Shown here: piece after piece, positions 24,152 through 35,974 of the stretch
How positions within the stretch are numbered: the first letter of the stretch is position 1
Layout of the letters: each line of letters begins with the position of its first letter
Source: Brachynemurus nebulosus
Taxonomy: Eukaryota > Arthropoda > Insecta > Neuroptera > Myrmeleontidae
DNA: 64,000 nt
Assembly: GCA_035578155.1 (NCBI GenBank)
Contig: JAPWDM010000014.1
Location: 11,573,501 to 11,637,500, forward strand
Direction: 5' to 3'
The notes under the pieces: generated by a model
Seen by the model: only the letters and a program-made list of their open reading frames with translations
What the model was told of the DNA's origin: nothing
Database searches by the model: none
Position numbers and translations under genes: made by a program

Positions 24152-27100
24152 AAATATGTAATTCATTACCTATAGTAGGTAACGCTACTTAATTTAAATT
24201 TCACTTGCTGATTGGTTTAAAAGCGGTCAGTGACACTTTACTCCCTGTTATCAGGGACATGATCAAAACTCCAAAAGCGCCAAAAATAAATATGAAAAAA
24301 TTTCGTTGTTAGAGAGGTAAAATATTTTAGATGAACATAGACTATGTTATTTTTTATGAAGACTGACAAGGTCCTGGTGACACGTAAGTGCTAAAAATTT
24401 ACTATCCAAACGAGGGGTATCTTATTTGATGTCATAATATTCATAAGTGTTCCGTGTATGAAGGGAAACCGTTGTATGCAAACCAAGAAATTCAATCACT
24501 TTTCATCCATCCATAAACAGATACATATACACACGCGTATATAGAAACAATCAGAAATGTAAATTGTGGTATCAATAAATCCTAATTGAACCTAACACAA
24601 AGGCGTATTATGTAAACTTACATGTATATATATGTGTACATTGTCCAGTCCTTGTAGACAGACACCACTGATTTGTAACAATAACGATAACTTAATGATA
24701 ACTAATTTGTTGATCCGTTTAATAATATACCAATCAACTCACAATGTTAAATATGAACTGTACCCTGAGTGTAAACATTCGGAACATTTCCTGGGAGGTA
24801 CTCGGTTAATTTCCGTAATGGAAATATTTCTAATAACTACACTAAGATGATACTAATTGAAATGCTTTGGATACCGCTGGCAATTAAATTGCATTTCGAG
24901 AGAATACTTAGTTATCGAAGAAATTGGTATTATTCTAATAATAGTGGAGGGGAAAAATTAGTCCTGGTGGTGGGAGTGCTGACTAGAAGTTTATTATGAA
25001 TTAATAAATACATGTAAATCGTTACATTCGTAAAACCTGTCACACAAAAATTCACGCATTTTTGACCCCCTACTTTCTCCAATTTATGACGCCACATCAC
25101 ATTTGCGAAGTGATAGCTTCTATAGCGAGCCTGCATGAGAGTGCAATAAAATCTGTCATGCGAGAGTGTAATGTAATCTGTAATACGAGAGTGAAAATGG
25201 TAATGCTTTGGTAATGCTAAAACGGTTTTGAAATCTATAATGGTTGTAAGGTGAAACAAATGCTAGTTAAAAATTTTGAAAATTTACAAGGTTATAGCCA
25301 TTACAATACGATAAGTTCAGGTGTCATTATACTTCAAAACTTTAAATGCATTTTTCTTGATATTATACGTAGGTGAATCAAATTTAAACCGACCTTTAAT
25401 TATAACTTTTTATTAAGTGACTATTTTATTAAGCAAACAGCAAATTATTTTTTTGTATACATTCCTTTTCTATTAATGCATTTTTACCATCGAATCGGAA
25501 GTTTGTTAATTCCGTCACCAAAGAAAGAAGAAAGACGTGTACGTAACCAGTTGCACACTAACTGCTTACTTGTTCCTTACTCGGTAGTCTCAGAACGTCC
25601 AACAAAAATTAACCAAAATGCATTGGACTGTAAAAACTGTAAAAAGCCGTAAAAAATTGTAGAAAATTGTAAAAAATGTAAAATACTTAAATCATTTGTC
25701 ATTTCACTGACAAACAATTTATTTTGACCGTTAGTGCTTGTTTATAAATTCATATGAAAAAACGTGTAAACAAAATGTCCACACAAAAATGATTTTCTGC
25801 TGATGGAAGGCGATTTACAACTGACTACAAAGCTTAAATTTCCAAATTAACAAATTGAGTTTTGACAGATAAAAAAACTACAATATGTTTATCTCTCTTT
25901 AAATTATAATAACAATAAAATCACTGATAATAGTAATGATAGTGATTATGAAGATGATTGATGCCTTTAATAAAATTTAACTGAATAAATAAAAATCTTT
26001 TTAATACTGAATTCTTAAATAAACTATTCTATCAAAACTAACCTTTCTTTTTCCTGTTTGTACCCATTTATATTTTTAATTTTCAAATTATTTAAATATT
26101 AAGTTTTATTTTGCAAATATAGCAAATACTTCAATAGCAAATATGGAATACCACCATCAGTAACGCTTACATCTATTAAATTTAAAAAAATTAGTTTTTT
26201 ACATTTTTTACAGTTTTTTTATCAAAATAAGTATGTGTAAATTATAGAGTTTTTTACATGTAAAAAAACTATGTAATTTACCTAAAGTAAATTACACGCA
26301 CAACTCTGTGTAAATTGTAAACCAAAATAAATTAAAATCAATTTTAAAATTTAAACAATTGAAATCACATTTAATATGTATTTAATTGGTATCAATGTAC
26401 ATTATTTCAAGGCCAATCTTCTGACAAATTATTTTATAATCAAATAACTTTGACCAAACTTTTATTAAGTACCTATCTCTTAATAACAATTTTATAATTT
26501 TTTCGCAGAACACCAGTGTTTCGCAGAACACAGTTTAAGAAACGCTGGTGCTCTAAAGTGACTTCCCAGCGCTCATACCATCATTCCAACATAAGTTAAA
26601 ATTATAAATTTATCTACTAGATTATTCCATTATATACCTATTTAGCATATATTATTTAGCATCCCATCATAGTCCCGTTGTTTAAATATTTGATAAAATT
26701 ATAATAAGATATAAAACATTTAAATTAGTTTCAACAACAATATTAGCATTTTCCGACGTTTTGCGACTTGAAAATTTTGAGTGACCGATCGTTGACCATA
26801 CAATCACCTCACTATTGTTTTGTATTTTACAAGTATATGTGTTTGTATAGATGTTTCGTGTATATTAATAATTTATCTATGTATATGGATGCGATTTAAG
26901 TCATATATGATGGCATATATTTTGAATGTTTATGACATAGAGTGATTGGTTGAACGTCGCACCATCTAGGCAAAACACTAATACAAATTTATTATCTGTT
27001 TACTCTTATATTATTACATATATCTGATGTACTAGAAGTTTCAAAAACTAGTTTGTACAAAATTTTCGAAAATATGTCGTATTCCGTTGTCTAAATCAGG

Positions 27101-27557
27101 AGTTTTTACAGCGTAGTCGGTGATCTTAAAAATGATTTGTTTTTGGATCAATTTTCTTAGGACCCAAAAATTGTCTCTAAAGATATGCAGTTTGAACTGA
27201 TCGAATTACAGGAAAAATGTTAAAGTCTTATGAATGCATAAGTTGGGCATAGACACACTATTATTGACAATAAATTAAATATTAGGTTGTGTTCATCTGA
27301 GAGAAAAAGTACCGAGAGATATGGATACATAACTGATAGTTCTATCCTACAGTTTATGTAAAAACTCTCGAAGTTTAGACAAATTTCTAGTTCTCTCAAG
27401 TCTCAATCAAGTCTCAAGTGAACTTGTCTCATATAAACTTGTTTTTTTTCTGGATTTCTTAGGCTTTGAAACGTCAAGATCTAGTAAGAATTACATACAT
27501 CCGAATTGGTCTGATTACCATTTTTTGTCTTTGTATATACAGCTTCGATCAACGTTG

Positions 27558-27559
<2 letters not shown>
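24152..27559. other. Gene-free sequence
   Basis: No gene could be supported. The 109-codon minus-strand frame at 24930-25259 covers a slightly GC-richer patch with repeated GCGAGAGTG/ACGAGAGTG words and no protein family. At 25385-25410 GGTGAATCAAATTTAAACCG resembles a mariner-type terminus without a partner. At 25625-25680 there is a degenerate TGTAAAAA repeat. Confidence 0.4.

Positions 27560-27628
<69 letters not shown>
27560..27628. repeat. (AT)n microsatellite
   Basis: About 34 AT units directly abutting the left end of the MITE at 27629. Confidence 0.99.
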
Positions 27629-27632
<4 letters not shown>

Positions 27633-27836
27633 GGTCCAGAATTATGTATCGTAATTACTAGAGCTGATAGTATGTTCAAACATAATGGTACCTTTTCATA
27701 TACACTTTTTTCCAAAGCTCAATAATCAGTAGAGTAGAAAGTAGAGTTTTGGGAAAAAGTGTAGATGAAAAGGAACCATTATTTTTGAATGTATTATCAG
27801 CTCGATCAATTACGGTACATAATTCTGGACCACTGG
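27629..27836. mobile_element. ~208-bp MITE with GTGGTCCAGAATTATGTA termini
   Basis: GGTGGTCCAGAATTATGTAT on the left and AGTGGTCCAGAATTATGTAC from the right extend inward through GAGCTGATA, TTCAAA and AATGGT.CCTTTTCAT to a short central loop. It is a mariner-like MITE whose left edge is joined to (AT)n. Confidence 0.85.
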
Positions 27837-29279
27837 TTATCTATATATATGAATTGTCATTTTTAAATTTTAGAGTATTATTTTTGAATAATTATTAGTT
27901 AGTATATAACATAATATTCGGTTTAATATAATTATTTTTATTAATTTTTCAAAGTTTGTCAGATATTTTGTGCCAAAGTAAGTTATTTAATCATTTAAAT
28001 TAATTTCATTAATAGTTGCTTTGAAAATCATTAATTCAGGGCCAGCATCTAAATTTTTTCTTATGTTGTTTTATAGCCATGCCTGATATACAATGTTTTA
28101 CGCCAAGTTGAGGAAATTAATGTTATAAGATGTTAAATAAAGATGTCAGCCATTTTTGAGGTGTAATGAAAAAAATTAAAGAAAACATTTTAAATTAATA
28201 ATTTATCAAATATGAAGTAGTAAAAGTAGTTCAAACAAAATATATATTTAACTGGAAAAATTATATTAATCTTCTTTTCCCTTTTGTTAAAAAACTTGTC
28301 TTGATGCGTATTTTATATTACTATTAAAGTAACTTTTAAAATAATAATTTTGTTATTTTTTGTTAAACTGAACAAAAATATCAATATTTTTGTTCAGTTT
28401 AACATTAAGACAAAAACAAAAATAGTTTGTACCTAGTTATATAATGTAGTCCAACATAAGCTCTGTTTTTCGTTTGATGTACCTAACCTGTGTAATATAT
28501 AGTAACATTGAGCTTCGATATAGTCGGAAAAACTACTAAATTAGGTTACACCAATAATGCATAAATTGTCAAAAAAAATTTTTTTTTCTGGAAATTTCGC
28601 TAAAAATTTTTAACCATATATAGTATAAATTTTTCAGCGCATACTATATAAAAAGCTACCGTTTCACTAGAAATTTATTTACGTGGGCAAACTAGTTTTT
28701 GAAATAAAGCTCCGTATGTGACATCAAATTTAGTATATAAATATATATTGTACTGTCCGTTTACCGGTTTGTTTATTGCCTGGGTAACTGGGGGGGGGGG
28801 GTGGCCATGGCTATGGTTAGGCTCTAATAACTTACCATCATTCATGTATTAGATCCACACCTACGTATGACCGGGTATAACCATAATTCTGAGAATTATA
28901 CACAAAATTAATAATTAAATTCAGTTTACTCATAATGTATAATTACCTATATGTAACGTATGTATGTATGATACACACCAGTTGGTGAGTATAATACTAA
29001 TTAGTTATGTATATACATGTATGGACCATTGGCTGTTTAAGGATCAAATAAATTAATATATGTAAACATAAGCGGAAAGTGGTAAAGTATAAGGTGGAGG
29101 AAAAAGTGGTGATTTCCTTCCCATTTCTACATATTTCGGGGGTCTTTTGAAATTTTCAAGTACTTACAAAGGGGGTTGCGGGCTAAAAAATTTCAGAACC
29201 ACTAGTATATGAGAACTGAGCTCACTAGCGAAGTGGTCGGGAGAGTGAACGCAATATATTTTTGTCGTTTTTCAAAATT
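27837..29279. other. Gene-free; 42-bp palindrome at 28362-28403
   Basis: AT-rich without coding signal. GTTAAACTGAACAAAAATAT (28362) is followed by CA and its exact complement, a perfect 20-bp stem. A G-run lies at 28791-28801. Confidence 0.5.
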
Positions 29280-29412
29280 ATAGTATATTATTCAACGAGC
29301 AGCTAATGATAGCTGTTATTCACGAAGATGAAATTGCGACACGCGAAGAGTTTACGAGACGAGTGTCGTAATGCATCTGAGTGAGTAATAGCCATTGCAA
29401 GCGAGTAGAATA
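29280..29412 (+). repeat. Dispersed repeat, second copy at 41382-41515
   Basis: Shares ATAGTATATTATTCAACGAG, CACGAAGATGAAATTGCGAC and GAGTGTCGTAATGCATCTGA with 41382-41515. Internally, TTACTCAC/GTGAGTAA-type and CGACAC/GTGTCG words make it an imperfect hairpin. Class unknown. Confidence 0.8.
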
Positions 29413-29740
29413 CTAGGCGTGGGCGGTGTGGGCCCACGCCCACGGCCTCGTACTTAAAGGGGCCTCGCGAGTGGCTGTTTTTTTTTTTTTTTTTTTGGGC
29501 TCGTCACCTAATTGTTAAGACAGAAATTTCAAAAAGAAGATTAAAGGGGGCCTCGCAAAACTTATCTTTTCCACTCCCCACTTTCGTCTTGGGACGCCAC
29601 TGCGCTTTTATTGTAAAATTATAAAAAAATGTCACATAACACCTTCATCCACCCATGTCTTCAATTGTTTTGATGTGAAGCTCCTCCCGATCACGTGTAC
29701 TGAAGCAATCGAGCTCGTGACTATTCGGCTAGTCAGCGCA
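29413..29740. other. Gene-free; GC-rich MITE-like fragment
   Basis: AGGCGTGGGCGGTGTGGGCC, a T-run (29480-29502) and GGGACGCCACTGCGC at 29591-29605 look like a decayed hAT-type MITE. Nothing coding. Confidence 0.4.
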
Positions 29741-29794
29741 GTCTAGGACAGTGTTTTTCAACCTTTTTCGTGGCGCGAAAAATATGGAAAATAA

Positions 29795-29937
29795 TTTCGC
29801 GACCCCTTAGTATAGAAAAATATTTCGCGACTCCCCTAGTATAGAAAAATATTTCGCGACCCCCCTAGTATAGAAAAATATTTCGCGACCCCCCTAGTAT
29901 AGAAAAATATTTCGCGACCCCTACCCTCTGCTGTTTC
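29795..29937 (+). repeat. 29-bp minisatellite
   Basis: TTTCGCGACCCC(C)TAGTATAG followed by AAAAATA starts at 29795, 29823, 29852 and 29881, with a partial fifth unit at 29910. Units are almost identical, so the expansion is recent compared with the hAT ends. Confidence 0.95.
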
Positions 29938-30143
29938 TAACTTTTATTCTATGTTATAAATATTGAATCCGTTCATCATTATTGTTTGTTTTCAGTTTCG
30001 GTGTCAATTAAATATATACGTAACAAAAGATTTTAAACAGGCATGTTTTTATATTGACATCGAAGTTGACGGCTTATAGTAGTTTCTCAACGCGCGCGTG
30101 ACTTGTGTGAGCGAGACACAGCGCAACGTGATGCGTGGCGCTT

Positions 30144-30227
30144 CAAAGAATCAAACGTTTCATCCTTTACTCTCCTGGTGCTGCGTGGAGCATCAGGAGA
30201 GTAAAGGATGAGACGTTTGATTCTTTG
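30144..30227. repeat. 84-nt near-perfect hairpin
   Basis: Arms of 39 nt (30144-30182 and 30189-30227) around the loop GCGTGG pair at 37 of 39 positions. The left arm begins CAAAGAATCAAACGTTTCAT and the right arm ends GTTTGATTCTTTG. It lies inside the hAT element, just before the transposase fragment. It could yield small RNAs if transcribed, but it may equally be an inverted duplication with no function. Confidence 0.85.
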
Positions 30228-30304
30228 AATTGTGAATTCGCTTTGAATTGTGTTTAAATTTACTGCATTGACTTGTTGTTTGTTTAGTAGTTGCTCACTG
30301 TCGT

Positions 30305-30529
30305 TTGTTGTCTAATATCCAAAAGTCTGTGCTCATTGTAATTATTGAAAATGGATTAGTTTCTGGAAAGACATGCACAACCGTCTATACTTCAAGTTCC
30401 AATGAGAATAATGAAACAAAAGCAAAGAAAAAGCCTCTATATGACGACAATTATTTAAAACTCGGATTTACTGTTATTGAAAATAAGCCGAAGTTATTTG
30501 TTTTGAAATTTTATCAAGCGAATGTATGA
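30305..30529 (+). pseudogene. hAT (ZBED/SCAND3-like) transposase N-terminal fragment
   Basis: The 74-codon frame reads ...TSSSNENNETKAKKK then PLYDDNYLKLGFTVIENKPK. The Ser/Asn/Lys-rich leader followed by YDDxYLxxGFT is the usual opening of ZBED5/FAM200/SCAND3-like hAT transposases, just before the BED zinc finger. The BED cysteines and histidines, the DDE residues and the C-terminal dimerisation domain are all missing; the frame ends in LKFYQANV, then stops. A sister fragment lies on the minus strand at 6791-6985. The upstream ATG is not clearly the original start. It is the internal remnant of a deleted transposon. Confidence 0.72.
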
Positions 30530-30574
30530 AACCATCACATTAGTGTAACCTTTAATTAACCGTTTCTTTATTAA

Positions 30575-31187
30575 CCCTTTGCACTCGATGGGCGCCGCCA
30601 TGGCGACACAATAAATATTAATTCCACTCGTTAGGCGCCGCAGCGGCGCCATAAACAATAGGTACGTATTTTATTATTTACAACATGCTAGGGGACCTAA
30701 GGCCCGATTTATATTAACGTTCCGCTCTCAGTACGATACCACTCCGCTCCCGGTTCGATAAAATATTTTTACATAATGAATAATGTGTGTATTCACATCA
30801 TCGCTCTGATATCGGTCCGATATCAGTCATGGTTCGCTCTCGCTTCAATACCGCTCCAATACCAATACCATTGAGATAATATTTTATCGGAGCGATATCA
30901 GACCCTATATCGATTTTGATCCCTATAACACGTTTTTGATTCCACTTCGCTCCGTTTCTCAGCCTTCTTCATTTATTTGAAAATTATTATATTAGAAAAA
31001 CATGATACAACACAACGACGCGACGTCTTGCTACAATACATTGTGATACATACTACTAAAATTAACTAATAGATATATTGTATTACGGATATTATGTTCT
31101 CCTAATACAATAGTGTTTGCAGCGTTTTAAAATTACTGTCGAGCAGCTGAGTACCCGCATACTAAAAAATGGTGCGAGTGCAAAGGG
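30575..31187. mobile_element. piggyBac-like MITE nested in the hAT element
   Basis: TTAA flanks both sides (30571-30574 and 31188-31191), and the ends CCCTTTGCACTCG are exact inverted repeats. Near the left end, GGGCGCCGCCATGGCGACAC and TAGGCGCCGCAGCGGCGCC are unusually GC rich. The interior (30700-30970) contains repeated GCTC(C/T)GATA-type words and its own inverted tracts, such as ATAAAATATTTTT against ATATTTTATCGGAGCGAT. It sits wholly within 29749-31299 and so inserted later. Confidence 0.9.
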
Positions 31188-31307
31188 TTAAATATTATAT
31201 ATTGAACTCGAGTGATTTTATTGTTAAAGTAACTGCGACCCCCTTAAAAAGGCTTTGCGACCCCCCAGGGGATCGCGACCCACAGGTTAAAAAACACTGG
31301 TCTAGTA

Positions 31308-32226
31308 AAACTGTCTGCATAGATTTTTGAGTATTACTATATAATGTCTCCTCAAATAGCTTAATTTTTTTAATTTTTTTTTTTTCTATTTATAAAATCC
31401 AAAAATTTTAGAAAAATGTAATCAACATTGGGTATGTAATTAGGTATCTACTGACACTTACTGGCTGACAGGTGGAGTACCCAATTTTTCCCGTACAATA
31501 CCCTAGATTTATAAATCAAATTTGATTTTACTGGCAGTAGGTAATCGTATACCGTTATATGTTGCATATATCATTTATATGAAACGTACTATATGGTATA
31601 CATTCATTCACTTATTAAATTATGGAAATTTATATCTAAAATATTTATAAGGTTATGAAAATATAATTTTTCTCAAAATCATTCACGCGTGAAAAAGGAT
31701 GAAAAGATTTCTCAAGCTTTAATACACACAAGTGTATTGTTGGGCACGTAGCTATATACGCATGTAATACGCATAGGAAGTGTAATAGGATGCGTATACA
31801 TATTTACCAGTAGACCGGCGCGCCGTACGTCAGTCTTAACTGAAGGAATGATTTGTAGCCGCACATTGACCCGTGCTGTCCCGTAAATGAATTAGATTCT
31901 TGTTTACGTCCGTCGTTACGTTATCATAAGGAATATCAATAAGAATAAATTTGTTTTTACGTTGCGCATAGATGAAAAAATATAATATTATAACAGGTAT
32001 ATTTACTTCTTCTATTTATAGAAAGGGAACTGGCCGGGGTAATCGTACACTTAAGAACAGTATTCTAATCTAGAATTTTTTAAATTACATTTTCCGAAAG
32101 TATATAGACCGTTAAAAATGTGTCGTTAAAAGATTTAAAAATTTTTGAAACTGTCAAAACAAATTTTTTGTTCAAAGATTAAAAATTTTTTTGATTCTTT
32201 TTTTTCTCTGAATTTTTTTTTTTCAG
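31308..32226. other. Gene-free sequence
   Basis: AT-rich with no coding signal. A small GC-richer patch (31808-31890, ACCGGCGCGCCGTACGTCAG) is unexplained. Confidence 0.4.
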
Positions 32227-32818
32227 TAACATAAAAGCCCCTATACCTGAACACTATTTTTAGGTGTGTAATTAAACTGGCTTATAAAAATTGACAAATA
32301 AATTAAACATCCATTTTTTCCTTAATAAGCATGAAAGAAAGTTTTTATAATCCAATGAATATGTTTTTAAAAAAAATGCAACCCAAAATTTTTTATTTAT
32401 TAACGTTTTTCTTATACAAAATGTCGACATCTATATCCAAACAGAGAAATATTAATGACACTAGAAGTTGGGAACCGATATACAAACAGACGTGTAATAT
32501 GAGTAATATGACACATAGAGTGATATCTAGACGTCAAAGTAGGAAACATAGAATGGTTTAAATATCAGACGTAAATAAAGGATCAAAATACTGTATTCGA
32601 CAAAAATTGTTTAATATATACCTATATGTATTTCTTTGATTAAGTAAGGAAACATTAAATGCGAGGTGAATTTAAATTGAAAAATAATCATTCTATTAAT
32701 AATAAATAATTTTTGTTATCAGAGGTTTCTTACAGAAATAACTTCATATATAAATGTCAAAACTGTTCGGACATATGATCGCGTTGCGGTATGGGGGCTT
32801 TTACGTTAATCAAAGAAA
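32227..32818 (+). mobile_element. MITE with TAACRTAAAAGCCCC termini, copy A
   Basis: Ends TAACATAAAAGCCCCTATAC and (from the right) TAACGTAAAAGCCCCCATAC are inverted. Copy B (33772-34334) is its reverse complement, with the same order of internal words (GATGTCGACAT, CACTAGAAGTTGGGAACCGA, GACGTAAATAAAGGATC). An open frame of 76 codons (32331-32561) is present only here, because about 60 bp (32325-32385) is missing from copy B. It has no recognised domain and I do not call it a gene. Confidence 0.85.
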
Positions 32819-33771
32819 TATTTCTTTGAACCAAAAAAATTTTTTTTTTTTAATTCAAAGAAAAAAAATCAAAGAAATTTTTATTCTTCGGACAAAGAAA
32901 TAGTTTTAAGAGTGTGCAAGCCGATACGTTTTGAGTATCAGATATGTAGTTTTCTTGAAACTACACTTTCTAAGCTGGTCGATATTTTGAGTTCTATTTA
33001 TCTAATCGGCTTAGAATTTGACACGTACCTTCAATACATACATCACATACATGTTGCTTTATGGTAGGAACTGCGGATATTGCGAAATTTTAATTTTTTT
33101 ACTTTTACAGTCCGCCTCTTCCCCCAACTAAGAAAATTAAATTCTTACTCAAAATTTTTAATTTGCAGAATATGAACTAGATGAGAGGACCATACGAATA
33201 CTACCAGGTGGGAGGACCAAGTCGAGAGGGATTGTATATTTGTAGGATCTAATAATCAAGTGATTTGACTTAATTTTATAAGAAACTTTAATTTTGTACT
33301 GAACAATTTTTCCCATAAAACTGAAAAAACCAAGGGATTAATCAAAAAATACTATTTCACGTTTTTCTTTCCTCAAAATGAGATATGCGGATCTCGTTGG
33401 AGGGGGAGAACTATCTAACTTGACATCGAAATCTTCGGTCCTGTTATCCCTATCAGTAGAGGAAAATGAAATGTTTTCTCAATCAAATCTGACACAGCAC
33501 ATATAAATATTTTATGGATTTTGAATAATGATCATTTTCATATTTTTGTAAGCTCCATACTATACAGTGAGTGCTGGTCATATACATATATTTTAAATCA
33601 GTCAGCCATATTCGAGATACCTATTATAGATATGGATATAATAACCTAAGTTAACCTATGTGAACAGTATATTAATATTTTGAAGGTTTTTGAAAAATTT
33701 ATTTTAATTCGTATTCCATGAAATATTCGAGAGTAGGTACCTCTATATTACATTATTATATAAAAAGATAG
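32819..33771. other. Spacer between inverted MITE copies
   Basis: Sequence between copies A and B. AAAGAAAT-type words at 32817-32900 form a small hairpin. A short coding-like stretch preceded by a good splice-acceptor motif is at 33169-33245 (separate entry). Otherwise unremarkable. Confidence 0.4.
33169..33245 (+). other. Possible short 3'-terminal exon, unidentified
   Basis: The sequence TTTTTAATTTGCAG ends at 33168 and is a plausible acceptor. It is followed by 24 open codons, YELDERTIRILPGGRTKSRG then IVYL, and a TAG at 33243-33245. The Asp/Glu/Arg-rich composition is unlike the surrounding AT-rich noise. I do not recognise the family, no upstream exon is visible, and a chance open stretch or a transposon fragment is quite possible. 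Confidence 0.15.
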
Positions 33772-33972
33772 TAACGTAAAAGCCCCTATAACGGAACGCG
33801 ATCATATGTCCGAACACTTTTGACATTTATATATTAATAAAGTTATTTCTAAAAGAAACCTTTGATAACAAAAATTATTATTAATAGAATGATTATTTGT
33901 CAATTTAAATTCACCACGCATTTAATGTTTCCTTACTTAATTAAAGAAATACACACACACACACACACACAC

Positions 33973-34044
<72 letters not shown>

Positions 34045-34334
34045 ATTTTTGTTGAATACAGTATTTTGATCCTTTATTTACGTCTGATACTTAAACCATT
34101 CAATGTTTCCTACTTTGACGTCTAGATGTCACTCTATGTGTCATATTACTCATATTACACGTCTGTTTGTATATCGGTTCCCAACTTCTAGTGTCATTAA
34201 TATTTCTTTGTTTGGATATAGATGTCGACATTTTGTAAAAGAAAAACATTAATAAATAAAATTTTTAATTGTCAATTTTTATAAGCCAGTTTAATTACAC
34301 ATCTAAAAATAGTGTTCAGGTATAGGGGTTTTAC
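33772..34334 (-). mobile_element. MITE copy B, inverted, with microsatellite expansion
   Basis: Reverse-complement copy of 32227-32818, from TAACGTAAAAGCCCCTATAA to GGTATAGGGGTTTTAC. It has lost ~60 bp and gained (AC)11 (33951-33972) plus (AT)n (33977-34041), at the point where copy A has ACATATAGGTATATATT. Together the copies could form a hairpin with ~560-bp arms. Confidence 0.85.
33951..34041. repeat. (AC)n(AT)n compound microsatellite
   Basis: Eleven AC units, ATGT, then about 32 AT units, inside MITE copy B. Confidence 0.98.
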
Positions 34335-35974
34335 ATATATTTACGATATATGTAAATTATGTTTCTTTTATAAATTATTCAAATTTCTAGTGTGAATAAA
34401 ACCAGTGGATTATTAAAGTGACTAGTAATTGCCGAATTAGTAAGCGACAAAAGACTACATTAAAAATTATTCGAATACCGGTAACCCGGATTAATCAGTT
34501 TACTGGTAAATCACAAAAACTGACCCAGAATTTTATCACTAATTCGCTAATTTTTTACCGGTAATTTGATAGGTTAAAATATTTTCGGAATTTTTAACGT
34601 TAAAACTATTATACACAGAGCTTCCACAGTTTGTTGAAAGAAAACATCATATTTTTTATACTAAAAATAGCGTAATCATAGCAATTTTATACCAAAAGTA
34701 GTATGGTTATAGGGGTTCTATTTCAAAAGTAGTAAGATCACAGCGTTTCTGTACTGAAAGTAGTAAGGTCACGACAGTTTCGTATCAAAATAGTGAAATT
34801 ACAACGGTTCCATGTCAAAAGTAGTAAAGCCTCAGCGGTTCTGTATCCAAAGCAGTAAGATTATAGCGATTTTATACGAAAAGCTTTACGAAAACGAAAC
34901 AAAAATCACATAACAATATGCGTTTTTTCAAAATGAGAGCATACGTGCATTTCATTCAAAGGGTTTATTTTCAATTGACATTTTATATATATGAATGTTT
35001 CATATGTCGAAAACGTATTACCTATGTCGGTAATTTTGTTGAACCACTGCATAAGGATCTTGCAATGTATTTTAAATGTATAGTCAGCATATATATTACT
35101 TAAACATTTTCAATATAATTTTCTTAAAATTAATTTACAACATTTAAAATACATACGCATTCCAATCCTGTTCTATTTTACAGTACAGTATATAAGCTAG
35201 TGGTCGATGTAGGCGGTCTCATTGCCACCAGTTACTGAGTCCTTAAGACTTCGTAACAATGATTGCTTCGATTTAATTTATTAAACTGTAATTAAGTATG
35301 TACGTTCGGATTATTCGGGAGATATTAGTGTAGTTTGGTGTAAATAATTTAAATATTTTTTATGTTTATGACACCAATAATATTTGGTGATTATTATACA
35401 AACGTAAGTCTTCTAAATGAAATTTAATTTCATTTGGTTTAAGCAATTGTTTGTGTTGTGATAATTTTTCATACATTTGCGTTATACAAATTTAATCTCT
35501 TCTTTTTTCTATTTTATTAGTATTAGGGTTATTTAGGATTGAGATTATTTTCTCCCACAATAATCTCTACTTTTAATATGTGTAAAAATATTTGATATAA
35601 TATTGTACATAAACCGGTTACAATCATCACCTTAATTTACTTTCAGTTTTTTCTAACTTTTAATTTAAATATCTTACCTAATGTTGCAATCTATTATTTG
35701 TTCAGAATTGTCATACCACTAATTGTTCGAACTTGTTCAATGTAAGAGTAGTAAAATGCAATAAATTGTTATATATTGTTGTACGAAATTTGTTTCAAGA
35801 CCCCACAAAGGCCGGCTCTAGTTACACATATAGTAAGGAAGTGTAAATTTACCCTTGCACGGAATTTATTGAATTAATTGCAATTAAACATGTTCATTAA
35901 GCATACGGTATTATTATGTATAATTGAGTAATTCAGTACAGTAGCACATACATATACATATATCAGATACGTAC
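34335..35974. other. Gene-free; ~31-bp degenerate repeats at 34658-34878
   Basis: Downstream side of ALP exon 35975-36169; if the gene is intact, this is its next intron. At 34658-34878 about seven degenerate units follow one another, each starting (T)CAAAAGTAGTAAG(G/A) and ending AGCG(G/T)TTCTGTA. Nothing else recognised. Confidence 0.5.

Larger units (their letters stand above)
29749..31299 (+). mobile_element. hAT transposon, internally deleted, with 8-bp duplication
   Basis: Termini CAGTGTTTTTCAACCT and AGGTTAAAAAACACTG are inverted. The flanking 8-mers GTCTAGGA (29741-29748) and GTCTAGTA (31300-31307) match at 7 of 8 positions, the hAT-type duplication. Inside, in order: a 29-bp minisatellite, a long hairpin, a transposase N-terminal fragment, and a nested piggyBac-like element. 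Sequence before the right end (GCGACCCCCTTAAAAAGGCT) mirrors the left region of the relic at 6685. Not autonomous. Confidence 0.9.

Noticed and set aside
24930..25259. 109-codon minus-strand frame
   Set aside because: No recognisable motif or coding bias; contains repeated non-coding words; no ALP or transposase similarity.
35200..35280. Minus-strand peptide ending VTGGNETAYIDH, downstream of the ALP exon, considered as a terminal ALP exon
   Set aside because: Does not resemble the expected ALP continuation (TLSYANGPG, HGGEDV), and no proper acceptor with matching phase was found.
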